Below, in pieces: positions 1 to 10,350 of a stretch of DNA of 64,000 bases. The position numbers and the translations under genes were made by a program. This stretch comes from Patiria miniata (taxonomy: Eukaryota > Echinodermata > Asteroidea > Valvatida > Asterinidae): assembly GCF_015706575.1 (NCBI RefSeq), contig NW_024037059.1, positions 14,235,730 to 14,299,729 on the forward strand, in the 5' to 3' direction. Position 1 is the stretch's first letter. Every line of letters starts with the position of its first letter. Below the pieces are notes generated by a model. The model searched no databases. It was not told the origin of the DNA and saw nothing but the letters and a program-made list of their open reading frames with translations.

Positions 1-539
1 CTCTACGTTTGAAAATGCCTCCCGGCTCGCTCGCTCCTGGAAAATTTAAATGATAAAGGATATTGTAATATATCTGCATAGTATGGCATATGCTATCTTT
101 ATTCAAGTCGTTTTGGAGCGATGAATGTTGACTGCAGTACGTGTATAGTGAAGGGCAACCAGCACGGCCATGCAGCGATCCTGCCAATGATTTAATCGAG
201 GCTACCACGCGCTGCGCGCGCCGAATAAAGCTTTGAATTTTTCAATCCACGTGTTTCCCTGGTACTCATCAAACGCCTAGCATTGATGTGCATCCGCCAG
301 GTACCAGCCGATTTTCAGTCGGCCATGTTTGATTTTTCGCCGAAACTGGGAATTTTGACACGTTTGGTCATCCAATTTTCGAGAACTTTTTACGCCGTAA
401 ATGACTTTTATGAGCCTTGCAATTACAGTAATTTGATGAATTAATGGTCCGCCAACTTGGTGAGTGTTGAAGTAAACTTTATTTGAGACTAATTTTGGAA
501 ACAATTATGATGCTAAAATTGCGCCGTCAGTCGTGGGAT
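1..539. other. Unannotated AT-rich sequence
   Basis: I see no gene, RNA or transposon end here. Only short open frames occur and they carry no recognisable domain or splice context. Confidence 0.5.
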
Positions 540-1005
540 TAGCCCCATAAATGTGGCCTATTTACTGGACTGCCTCCGTAAACATAGGCCACACATCCAC
601 ATGTACAAAAATCGTGTCGACTTTGCCAAATTTGATTTTCACATTTATGCTTAGTTTGTAGGATTTTTTTGCTTTAGAAGCATACCCACCCTCTTTATAG
701 GCTAATCAGAAAGTGCTGCCTTTTTCAGATGTTTATTTTTCGTGAAATTTCCAGATTCATTTTTACACGTTTGCGTATCAAAATTTCAACATGAAATTTC
801 ACAAAAATTAGACATCTGAAAAAGGCAGCACTTTCTGACAAGCCTATAAAGAGGGTGGGTATGCTTCTAAAGCAAAAAAATCCTACAAACTAAGCCTAAA
901 TGTGAAAATCAAAATTTGGCAAAGTCGACACGATTTTTGTACATGTGGATGTGTGGCCTATGTTTACGGAGGCAGTCCAGTAAATAGGCCACATTTATGG
1001 GGCTA
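540..1005. mobile_element. TA-flanked foldback MITE (Tc1/mariner type)
   Basis: Two arms of roughly 210 bases are near-perfect reverse complements, from 542 and back from 1,003, starting gccccataaatgtggcc and ending in its complement, with a short non-palindromic loop near 750-790. TA dinucleotides lie directly outside both ends (540-541 and 1,004-1,005), the target duplication of Tc1/mariner-type elements. There is no transposase frame, so it is non-autonomous. The long arms should fold into a strong hairpin if transcribed. Confidence 0.85.
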
Positions 1006-1104
1006 TCGTAGGATGTACTATGCTATGAGCCTTGAAACGTCTGCTTGAGATGGGGGGGGGGGGGCGTGGTGGAAGACGGGATGCTGCATGGGCGGAGATA
1101 GTGG

Positions 1105-1250
1105 CCAATGTACTGCACTACCTCCGTAAATAAAGGGTACACTTCCACCATGTACAAAAACATGTCGAACTGTGTCAAATTTTAATTTTCACATTGAGGC
1201 TTAGTCATGTTAGTTTGTCGGGTAATTCTTACTTTTAGGACACCTCTATT
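1105..1250. repeat. Diverged half-copy of the 540-1005 MITE arm
   Basis: The stretch reads like the left arm of the neighbouring MITE (ctgcctccgtaaa, then a gtacaaaaa and a gtcgac-like segment, then ttttcacattnaggcttag) at much lower identity and without the second arm. It is either an older solo arm or a related family member. Confidence 0.5.
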
Positions 1251-1466
1251 TTTTACGAGTTCTGTTGAAAACTGACTTTTGCAGATGACTGTCCAGTACC
1301 AATGTGACTTTTGCAGGCTAAAGCAGTCTTTTTTCTTCATATAAACTAATGTTAGTTGTAATTTTGAAAGCACTTTCAAAGAAAATGTGACTTTCCTACC
1401 TTTTTTCGCAGTCAGACGTGCATGTTGTAGTTCTCACACGCGTGAAAGCCCTACATAATAAAGGCC

Positions 1467-1540
1467 CGATGCTGATTGGCTGCCAAAAAAAAATAAATAA
1501 GATGTTTGTTTTTTATCAGCCAATCAGCATCGAGCTTTCA
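1467..1540. repeat. Hairpin with two inverted CCAAT boxes
   Basis: cgatgctgattggctg and its complement cagccaatcagcatcg flank an A/T-rich loop of about 35 bases. Each arm holds a CCAAT box (attgg / ccaat). It could be a small transposon remnant or a symmetrical NF-Y-type site; the sequence does not decide. The open frame that follows (1,553-1,747) lacks an ATG start and is not called. Confidence 0.4.
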
Positions 1541-2412
1541 TCGCATTGAGTTTTGAGGTTTGCCATCTTGGTTTTTGAGTCTGTTTTCTGGTTGTCATCG
1601 TCGTCTTTTACCCCTGAATTTCCCTCATTAATCAAAGCCCTGCCCTCTTTCCACAAAATTAATCCTGCTGATATTCAAGAAGGTGTCATTGCCAATTGTT
1701 CAGATGTGCCAAGAAATATTAGAATGTCAATTATGAGTGTCATTTAGTCAACTGTTTTGGTGAGTCTTTCCCTTCCTATATAGGAACAGGGGTCCTAAAA
1801 GTAAGGATTACCGTTTGTAGTTTATTTTTGCTTTAGAAGTACATGTAGCTTATGAGTAACTCCAGCTGACTAGCTTGAGTAACTCCAGCTGACATGCTCA
1901 CATGTAGCGCTGGAGGAATAACCTGTTCGTTAGAATGTGGTAGCAAGAGACCCTAAAAAAATGGCCTCTCAAAAATTGCTCATTTTCACCTCTAATATCC
2001 CACCCCAGAGTTCATTTACATACCTCATACATTCAGCAGTCATTTACGAAGCCTAATGATCGACTTGAAACAGACCACAAACAAAAGATGTGAAAAATCT
2101 TGACGATTTCGGTGGCTAGTCCGTAAAAAAACGCCAGTTCCAACGGCTGACGTCCATTTTGTTTTGCTAATTATGTAAATGTATGCATCAAGTGATGACA
2201 TCAAAAAGAAATCTGCGCGAGCGATGTATGTGGGTACCACACCGTTTTCAGGCGCCGCAAGTGAGTTTAATTTTCGTCTGGTGCGTTGTCGCGGAAACCA
2301 AGACAACGAGACGGAAAGCAAGACAACGAGAATGCTGGACTGGGAAATTGAAAGGGAAATTAGCAAATTAAGGTTTGACTGTTGGTTTTTATTTAATCTG
2401 TCCTCAGAAGAG

Positions 2413-2688
2413 ACTGACCTTTGTGAACCATGCTGAGGCTGGATTGGATGGACCAGACCAGTGCCTGGACTATCGTGAATGACTGCCTGCTGAGGCTTTT
2501 CCCCAGCGACATCAAAGCCATTCACACCGTAGCCGATGATGCCCTGGCCTGGATGTCTACCCTTGGCCTACAACTGTAGGCTGTGCACGCCATACGAAAG
2601 AAGAAGTGCCTAGGCTAGGCAAGACACTGAGGACAGGCTGGATGACCATCATCATGGTGACTGGGATGACCTTAAGGGTGAGTCAAAT
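2413..2688 (+). pseudogene. Exon-like fragment of an unrecognised gene (block A copy)
   Basis: The segment starts after a good acceptor (tttaatctgtcctcag) and ends at a consensus donor (cttaag|ggtgagtc). Its paralogue at 48,613-48,869 keeps the same two splice-like borders. One frame carries 49 codons from an ATG at 2,431, with the run LLRLFPSDIKAIHTVADDA also recognisable in the paralogue as LLRLFPGGIEAIHTITHDA. Both copies have in-frame stops or shifts before the donor, so this is a decayed exon rather than a working gene. I do not recognise the family. Confidence 0.35.
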
Positions 2689-2689
2689 C

Positions 2690-4014
2690 AAGAATGCAAC
2701 CTGCTCCATCAAAACACATCACAATGTGCACCAATGAACCTCAGATTTCCCTTGTAAATGAAATTATGTCAGTACAAGACCATAATTCTCTCACTTGATT
2801 CTTGTGAATTTGATTTTTGTCCTCTTCTGATTGAAAGAACTTTTGATACTTTTACCTGTAGCATCCTGGACAATACATTGTAATTTGAAGAAAGAGAATT
2901 GAAAATAATTTCTCAGCAATGATCATAACAATCATTTCAGAAAGACAGCTAGAGGAATCGAGATTTTCCTTTATTGAATGATTACTGTGTGATTTGAATT
3001 TTTATATACACTACAGAATCAAAAAAGAAAATTCATTCGGGTGGACCGACAAAGAGAAATGCAAATAAGAGTTGCATTAAGCGTTCAATTACTGTCATAG
3101 TTGTTTGCAAGCAGATAAACTCTCATATTTCAATTGTACATTTAAGCTCTCTTTTGCTGCCAACCTCTTACAGTATGATGCACATGTTTTTAGATTGATG
3201 GAGCAGGTTTTATGTTTCATAGGAGAGAGTTACGTGAACAATAACTATGAATTAAAGCTTTTTCCTCCAAATTATTTAAAGGCATATAGGATCATTTGCA
3301 GTTGTCCCAAAATTAACCTCCCACAATAATATTAAAATGCTTACTTGGATTAAGTAAAGATTGTAGCAGTACAAAACACCCTGTGAAATAATCTGTCTGG
3401 CTTTCTGTTATTTCAAAGAAATCAAGAAATTTTGGTGATTTCCAAAGATCAATCAATTGACTGTTTTTTGGAATAAAGAGTGCTACTGACGAAATCGTGT
3501 TTCGTGTTCAAAAGGTGGTTGTTCACTGATTTCTTGAAAAGTGTAATATCCACTGAGCTGAAATTTCAACAATTATGAACTTTCTTCTTTGGATATTGAC
3601 TTGTGTTATTATAGGAAACAAAGGAAATGCATGAAAAGTAAATGATCCTTTATGCCTTAATATGAACTGTTGCTAGTGTCAATAATTTTGTGCAGTAAAG
3701 GTACACACATACTCTATCCACGGTCGCTAAAAAGAATTTGTTTTCATATTTGGATTTCATAATAATGTCAGTTTGTCTTCAAAATATATAAGTTTATTTA
3801 CCTGAAATCATTTGGATCGGACAGCTGAAATTTAAACAGATGCATTTTTTTCTGTGGATTGAAAAATTGCTTTTGATTGGTGCAAAGGAAACGAATATTA
3901 ATTTTTTCCCAAAACAATTCTGCCTATATTGACAAAATTTATAAAACCTTATCCAGTGATGGAAAACAATAGATGCTTTCAATCTTTGCTTTCAATTTTT
4001 GGTGTTGTTGATGT
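2690..4014. other. Non-coding part of block A
   Basis: No gene seen. It aligns with about 48,880-50,190 and shares only scattered open frames with it, in different registers, which argues against coding. Confidence 0.5.
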
Positions 4015-4430
4015 GATGTAATGGCACGTTTGGCAAACTAGTGTCCTTTGTGCCATAAGCAATACTTCTGCGTTACAGAATAGTAGGCTAATCAGCAAAA
4101 AAAAAGACGTACGACATACAAAACAAAGACACTTCGTGAGAGCTGCGAGAGACAAAAAGAAAGAAATGCCAAAAAACAACCAAGCAGTGACAGTTCGGTA
4201 AAGCATGGAGGCAGGAGTGGGGGGAGCGCCAATGATCCGCCGAACATGCAGTGTCGCTGGTGCCCTGCAAGGCCGGACCGTTCACCATGCAATTTAAGGG
4301 CCCGGGCCCCGCCGGGTTCGTCGCAGGTCCGCAACGCCTTCAGGTGATGAGGGCAACACTGTGTCCAGCCAACCATTGACGCTCCCCTCTCCCGCACATG
4401 CGCAATATCTACAATATCAAGGAGGTGTGG
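4015..4430. repeat. Block A-specific insertion of unknown type
   Basis: About 400 GC-richer bases interrupt the alignment with block B (which passes near 50,190-50,250). No clear terminal repeats or target duplication were found. The three overlapping minus-strand frames in it look like by-products of base composition. Confidence 0.35.
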
Positions 4431-6037
4431 CAAAGGAAAATAAATGAGCTGAACTATCACAGTTAATACTAATTATCATTTGCTGACAGATAATGACATG
4501 TAGATTTCCTGCTGTGATGTTAGCATAATGTAGGTGCCAGTCTGGTTCAGGAAAAGCTGTTATACACATGTAGCCAGCAGCGTAGCTGGGGGGGGGGGGG
4601 AGGGGGGAGTTTGCATAGGGGGGGGGGGCGCACATCCCCATAAACAGTTCGCCCCCCCCCCCACTGAAAATTTATCATCTGGAGAAAAACACAGCTGTAT
4701 GAGTAACTATGATTAGCTGGAAGACCATAAGGCCCCCCCAAAAAAAGTCTCCGGTTTCTGGTATGCGCGCGCGTCGCCGTAGCCATGCGCGTCGGCAAAA
4801 TGACAAAGTTTTTTTTCAATGAAAGATGATGTTTCAAAACCGCCAAACTCACTGGTTTGACTGGAATCCTGCTGCTGCACAATTTTAACGTGTTTTTAGA
4901 TTGGATTATGGTCAAGAATAAGCTGTCTTATCTATACTAATGACATAAATCACACTCATAACACATATTTTATATTAGGCGAAAGCAGAGCACTTTGAGC
5001 GCCGCCTGTTCCCGCCGTTTATTGCTGATGGCAAAGATTGTTTGCCCTCCGATAACAAGATTATACATTAAAAATTAACAATTAACAAAATGGGCAAAGC
5101 CTGTTTGCCCTTCCAATGCCAAGATCCTTTTGGACCATTAGCAAAATGAACAAGTTGACAGTTTGCACTCTAATAACAAAATGAAATTGCAAGTTTGGTC
5201 ACATTAAACCCATTATCAAGACTTTTAGAATACCAAGTCTCACATCTTAAATATACCATGTTGTATTATGCAAGATTTAGATAACACATCATCGGAGAAC
5301 GCGACGTCCAGGAAAAAGCAGAGATAAAATTGTTAAAATGCTCTGAAAACCTGTGCCCAACAACATTCAACGCTCTCCTCCGTGAAGGTGTTGGACTTCA
5401 CCTTGTATTATAACATATGTTGCCACAAATAATCTTTTTTCCAAATATGTTTCTATAAACGTTATTTCGAAAATAGTGTTGTCACAGTGGAGTGCTCGCT
5501 AGAACTGACTTCATTGTCACAATACCTCTCTATTAAACCTTACTGCCCACGCCCTATTATATAATACCACCTGGCTTCGTAATGCACACTATGCATTGTC
5601 TGAAACTCTAAGACAAATATTTCCCGCTATACTGCGAACCGCTGGCAATGAATAGTCTTATCTATACTAATGACATAAATCACACTTATAACACATATTT
5701 CATATTAGGCGAAAGCAGAGCACTTTGAGCGCCGCCTATAATAGAACATTACCAAAGCAAGGGTTTTATTAAATTAAAATTAAAATAATTGAAATTGACA
5801 TTTCCTTCTTTCACGATATATACAACTGTACCATAATTGTCAAAGTACTCCAAAAAATTAAGTTATACTTTCGACTGCAATCTCTCTTTTTAGTCTTGTA
5901 TTTCAATCAGAATCTACAACTCCAGACTCTGTGTGACCTTTAGCCTCTTTTCTAGAGAATCTTTTATGTAACCAACTTTACTTTCCTCTATTCTCCACCT
6001 TTCGTGTCGCTTCCGACACCGCTCTTTTACGTCATTA

Positions 6038-6916
6038 TTAGCAGCTGCTGTTACGCCACCTGACCTCTGAGAGTGCAAGCCTGAATTTAAATGAGGTGCT
6101 ACTGTCTGAAGACAACATTTTGAGGATACATTGCCTAGCCCTAGTGTAACTCAGTTGTTTGTCTTTTGACACTAGTTTACACACGTTTTTCGACCTGTGT
6201 GCTGGTTTGAACAAACATTCTTCTGATTTAGAGCTTATACCTGCTGTGGACATGTATCTCATTAGCATATTATATGGACAAGCTGAACTTGAACCTTTAG
6301 CAATTACGACTTCATTGCCTGCCCGATACTGATCAGTTTTACTCTTTTGAATGCACACTGTAAAGTAATCTGAATGAACTGAAATATCATTACATCTGAT
6401 AGAACTTAATTCATCAAATCTCAAGAAAACGGCGAAAGCTATAGTTATCATACTAAGATTCCTTATTACCAATAAATCTTGGCTGTCATCAAACTTATTA
6501 CAAAGCTCAATTAACATCTCTGAAGTGACGACATCTTTCTTGATAGTCTTCAGACCTGTCGTTCTTTTTGCCGACTCGTGAAGGTTTCTAACAAAAGCGT
6601 TGTCTGTGGGATCGAAGAGACCGTTCATGTCATGTGCCCACTTGATGCCATATATTGCTGATGAAATGACATGATGTGACAACCCCATCTGAAGTAGCTC
6701 TGTTATGTACACTGCTACGTGAATTGGCTGAGCTGGTAAGTCTTTGTAACTGTTCTTGGTGCAAAAGTTATGCCACCTCCTAAAGCTCCCATAGTACTTG
6801 CTTATGGTGCTGTCACTTCTTGAAGACATCATGTACATGTAGCTACACATCTTCTCTGCAACGTCTTTTCCCTTAACTCCTCCTCTTTCCAGTGCATCTG
6901 TGAGGTTGTGCTTCAA
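6038..6916 (-). pseudogene. Tyrosine recombinase region of the Ngaro/PAT-like element (fossil)
   Basis: The 292-residue frame matches the phage-integrase-like recombinase of DIRS-order elements: an N-terminal core-binding part (STISKYYGSFRRWHNFC ... AQPIHVAVYITELL) and a catalytic-domain part with the helical block LSMITIAFAVFLRFDELSSI, in which an arginine in the R-x-x-E context is typical of the family. Such an enzyme replaces the DDE integrase of LTR elements and inserts circular DNA without target duplication, which fits the absence of a duplication at 4,923/9,864. It lies last in the element, as in Ngaro. Confidence 0.8.
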
Positions 6917-7181
6917 ACCGATACCTGTCAGAATAAAACAGTGTACGTATCAACTTTGGCCACAATTCTTAATTCAAAAGACAATTTTCAGTGCTATTAG
7001 CTTGAATCTCACTGGATTTTCGCCGAAAATACCATTGTTGCCTCGCCCCCTGTAAATCAAATTGTTTTGTGGTAAGACTTCTTTGTCCAACACAAAGTTA
7101 TTAAATGTTTCACAATCTGAAACCAAAAACGGCCAAAATGGAGCCGATTTCCACATGAGAATCACCAGTGTTCCTTTAGCT

Positions 7182-8730
7182 TCATCCTTTTGCAATTTTT
7201 TTCAGTACTCTCAGAATTAGCCTAGGAGGGGGAACCAGCCAGTTGCATTCACCTGTCCAGTTCTGACTGAATGCATCTACACCCTCTGTTCCAAGACACC
7301 ACCACCTGGAGTTGAATCTTTTGCATTTTTGGTTTAAATTTGACGCAAACCTGTCTATTGAATGGGGCCCCCATCTCTTGTCTAGGTACTCATAAACCCA
7401 TGACTGTAATTGCCAATCATCACTGTCTGATGTCCTGCTCAGAGTGTCTGCCAAGCAGTTATTTTTTCTCTGTATCCATTCTGGTTGTAAGTTTATAATT
7501 TTCTGTTCACAAAACTTATTGATACTAATGGAAATGCTTTGGAGGTCTGGTTTTCTACTGCCAGATGTTAGAATTCGCTTCACATTTTTGCTATCAGTAA
7601 ACCACTTAACTTGTTTGCTGCCCAAAACCTGAGCATTACTTCTCAATACTCTTTCTACGGCTGCAGCTTCTCTCCAACTGGAGCTTTGCTGCGCTTCCTG
7701 TGGGTTCTATGAACCAACTACCGGTACCTCTGTGCCTTCGGCCACAGCTCCCACACCCAGGGAAACATATCCGCCATAACCTATTGCGGATGCATCACTG
7801 AAAGCATCAATGTCACAAACATCTTTATTTCAATACTTAATCCTTTGTCATTTAGGATTTTGACCTTTTGTTTCCAATATTTAATCTCCTTATGTGCTTC
7901 ATCGTCTACTATCACTGGCGCATTCCAACTCGCGCGAGCGTCTATGCAACGATACAAAGCTCTCGTTTTTAACCTTACCATACTACCAATTGAGTGGGCC
8001 AGGGAAATGATTTGCCCCACAACCGATGCTAGAAATCTAACTGGAACTAATCTGTCTATATCTCCCTGGATCTGACTAATGAGAGAATCCAATACCATTT
8101 CAAGTCTGTCTATTCTACATGAGGTAGCATGTAAAGTCCCCAGCGTCATGTGCCAACAGAAACCCAACCATTTTACTGTTTGCGATGGTTGCCAAACACA
8201 CTTTTCTTCTGCTATCAAAAATCCAAGATCTTTCAATGAACCTTTCACCAGATCACTAAGTGCCTTAGATTCCTCTAAGTTACTGTTGCCTCCTAATCCA
8301 TCATCTAAAAACATGACCACCCTGTGTCCCTTTGATCTCCAAAAGGTAACAATAACTCTCACCAATTTTGAGAAAATGTAAGGTGCGGTTGCTAATCTGA
8401 ATGGTAACACGTTAAACTGGTAAAAATGACTTTGACCACCTTCTTTCCATGAAAAGCCCAGATACTTTCTGTGCTCGAGAAAAATCTCTAGGGTCCTACA
8501 TGATGATAAGCTGACTTCAAATCAAATGTGAAGAGAAAATCACCCTTTTTGAACATCTGTTTTGCAACCGAAACATCCTCGTACTTGCATTTATACTGCA
8601 TTAAATGTGGATTGATATTTCTACAATCTAAAACCATTCGAGGTTTGCCCGTTTTGCTAAAGGCAACTGTCAATGGATTCACACAGTAGGGTTGAAGAAA
8701 AACTTCTGTGATTGATCCCTTTTCCTTCAA
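7182..8730 (-). pseudogene. Reverse transcriptase-RNase H region of the Ngaro/PAT-like element (fossil)
   Basis: The minus strand carries recognisable reverse transcriptase blocks: VNPLTVAFSKTGKPRMVLDC followed by a FTFDLKSAYHHV block (a standard fingers/palm motif), then RLATAPYIFSKL and VVMFLDDGLGG, the last with the catalytic DD. Further downstream, ADTLSRTSDSDDWQL and FASNLNQKCKRFNSRWW resemble the RNase H-to-C-terminal region of DIRS-order and gypsy-like polyproteins. In life it would copy the element RNA into DNA. It is broken in this copy. Confidence 0.8.
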
Positions 8731-8986
8731 TTTGCAATTTCCTCTGAAACAAATGTTTGGTTATCTCTTACTGACTTATTGTTATTCGAATAAGTTGTTT
8801 CTGGTAATGTCCTAAATGGAATCTTGTACCCCTCCTCTATCACTCCTCTAATATGAGAATTAACGTTTACCTCGTCCCAACTGCGAAGGGAATTTCTTAA
8901 TCTACCTGTGGTCGGTAATGACCCTACACTTTCACATTTGTCTGAAACCTGATCATTCTTATCAACTAAGCAAGAAACATGACCAC

Positions 8987-9631
8987 TTAACTTATCCGAC
9001 TTTGTCGCTTGTCCCTTCCTTGCACACTCACACTTCCAATGCCCAGGCTGTCCACAAGTGAAGCAGAGGCCGGGCTTCCGTGCGGATGGCGTGTTGCTTG
9101 CCGAAGTTGACGACTGGTTGAAGCCGTCTGTTCAGTTTTTGTCGTTGTCGGCCAGGATGAAAATCTGCTCACTTTCCTGCTGCTTTTCTTCTGATCTTGT
9201 TTTTGCTTTTTTGTAGCTCTGGCTTCAGCTCTGTTTATTCTTTTCTCATCCTCAGAATCTGATGCTAGTGGGTTAGATTCGTATTCTTTGATGATTCGCC
9301 ACCCTGTCTCTGAAGAATCAGCCATGTTGATCTATTTTTGCCTACATGTATGTTTTAGAAGAGTTATACCTTCTGCAATGTCTTTGGCCGCCTGTTGAGT
9401 GTCTTTTCCGCTGGTTATCTTTGCCTCTGCATCTCGCAGTTTCGTGGTTACTTGTACGTTGAACTTATATTGGTCCTCACTGCTTTTTCTTTTAAAACTG
9501 TAGTTGTCGTTCGACAGGATATTTTGCTGAATTTTGGACAACTGGCTATCTGAAATCTCCCTTTGACTATCACTGATTTTAGATTCGAAAGCCGAGAATT
9601 TGGCCGATATGAGGCAGTCTAGATTGTCCAT
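8987..9631 (-). pseudogene. Gag-like region of the Ngaro/PAT-like element (fossil)
   Basis: Lysine- and serine-rich sequence with a coiled, charged N-terminal part, followed near 9,025-9,066 by a zinc-knuckle-like C-x2-C-x4-H-x4-C stretch (CFTCGQPGHWKCEC). Zinc knuckles occur in the gag-like protein of many Ngaro-group elements, where they bind nucleic acid. It lies just upstream of the reverse transcriptase region, in the expected place. The region is broken. Confidence 0.65.
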
Positions 9632-10350
9632 AAGATGGCCTGATGCGATTCCATGTCGGCGGCTACTGGAGACGTACGCTCAAATAGTGTTGTCACTGTG
9701 GAGTGCTCGCTAGAACTGACTTCATTGTCACAATACCTCTCTATTAAACCTTACTGCCCACGCCCTATTATATATACCACTTGGCTTCGTAATGCACACT
9801 ATGCATTGTCTGAAACTCTAAGACAAATATTTCCCGCTATACTGCGAACGGCGGGAAATGAATATTATGTGGCCTCTCTGGACTCCCATATATTTGCACT
9901 AAGTTTAGTCGGGCACCATTTGCAGTCATCAGCACACATTTGAAGCAAAAAAATCAGGTAAAAAAAAAAAAAAAGCCTCGTCGCCGCATCACATTTTGGG
10001 CAAGCTCCATACCAGAAACCAGAGACTTTTTTTTTTTGGCCTAAAGTCCCTTTTTTTTCTGCGATTTTGTGCGTATTTCACCAAAACTATATTTTTTCGC
10101 AAGTGGCTGTAACATCCCTTGGAAAGTGAATAGTGGTAGTTATTGTCTAATGTAGCCATGATATACGTTACTTTGAACAGTGCCCTCATGTGAAGATGGT
10201 GTCCCCCGTCCCCACCCACTATTTGATGTCACCTTTTGTCTACCGGGCTGAAAATTTTGGGAGCCCCTCCATGTAACCTCAAGCCCCCACATGCCCCCCT
10301 CCCCCTCCCCCTCCCAGGATGAGAACCCTAGCTACGCCGCTGCATGTAGC

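Larger units (their letters stand above)
1006..2330. other. Intergenic sequence apart from the two repeats above
   Basis: A poly(G) run lies near 1,055. The stretch 2,180-2,330 is GC-richer and partly open in several frames, but no splice or start context is convincing. Confidence 0.4.
4923..9864 (-). mobile_element. Ngaro/PAT-like tyrosine-recombinase retrotransposon (fossil)
   Basis: On the minus strand the order is repeat A1 (9,864-9,674), gag-like, reverse transcriptase/RNase H, tyrosine recombinase, repeat B1 (5,737-5,655), repeat A2 (5,654-5,471) and terminal B2 (5,007-4,923). B1 and A2 abut directly. This A1-ORFs-B1-A2-B2 layout is the split direct repeat known from Ngaro and PAT elements of the DIRS order. 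A1 and A2 are about 96 percent identical, so the insertion is fairly young. The coding region is broken, with several breaks. About 455 bases between A2 and B2 have no partner elsewhere in the element. It inserted inside the hAT-type element at 4,575-10,342. Confidence 0.85.
4575..10342. mobile_element. hAT-type non-autonomous element, split by a nested retroelement
   Basis: The ends are cagcagcgtagctgg (4,575) and the complement-like cctagctacgccgctg (to 10,342). The 8-base duplication catgtagc lies outside both ends (4,567-4,574 and 10,343-10,350). The paralogous block B keeps a single catgtagc at 50,996-51,003 with matching flanks, a genuine empty site. Eight-base duplications are the hallmark of hAT elements. 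Without the nested Ngaro/PAT-like element the transposon would be about 825 bases, G/C-tract rich and without a transposase. Confidence 0.85.

Noticed and set aside
1553-1747. 64-codon frame with a hydrophobic, signal-like start
   Set aside because: It begins at TTG, not ATG, and has no splice or domain support.
2040-2525. 161-codon minus-strand frame
   Set aside because: It lies antisense to the exon-like fragment whose borders are shared with 48,613-48,869, and its start is not supported.
4092-4460. Overlapping open frames of 66-122 codons on the minus strand
   Set aside because: Several frames are open at once because of GC-rich sequence; none shows a domain or splice context.
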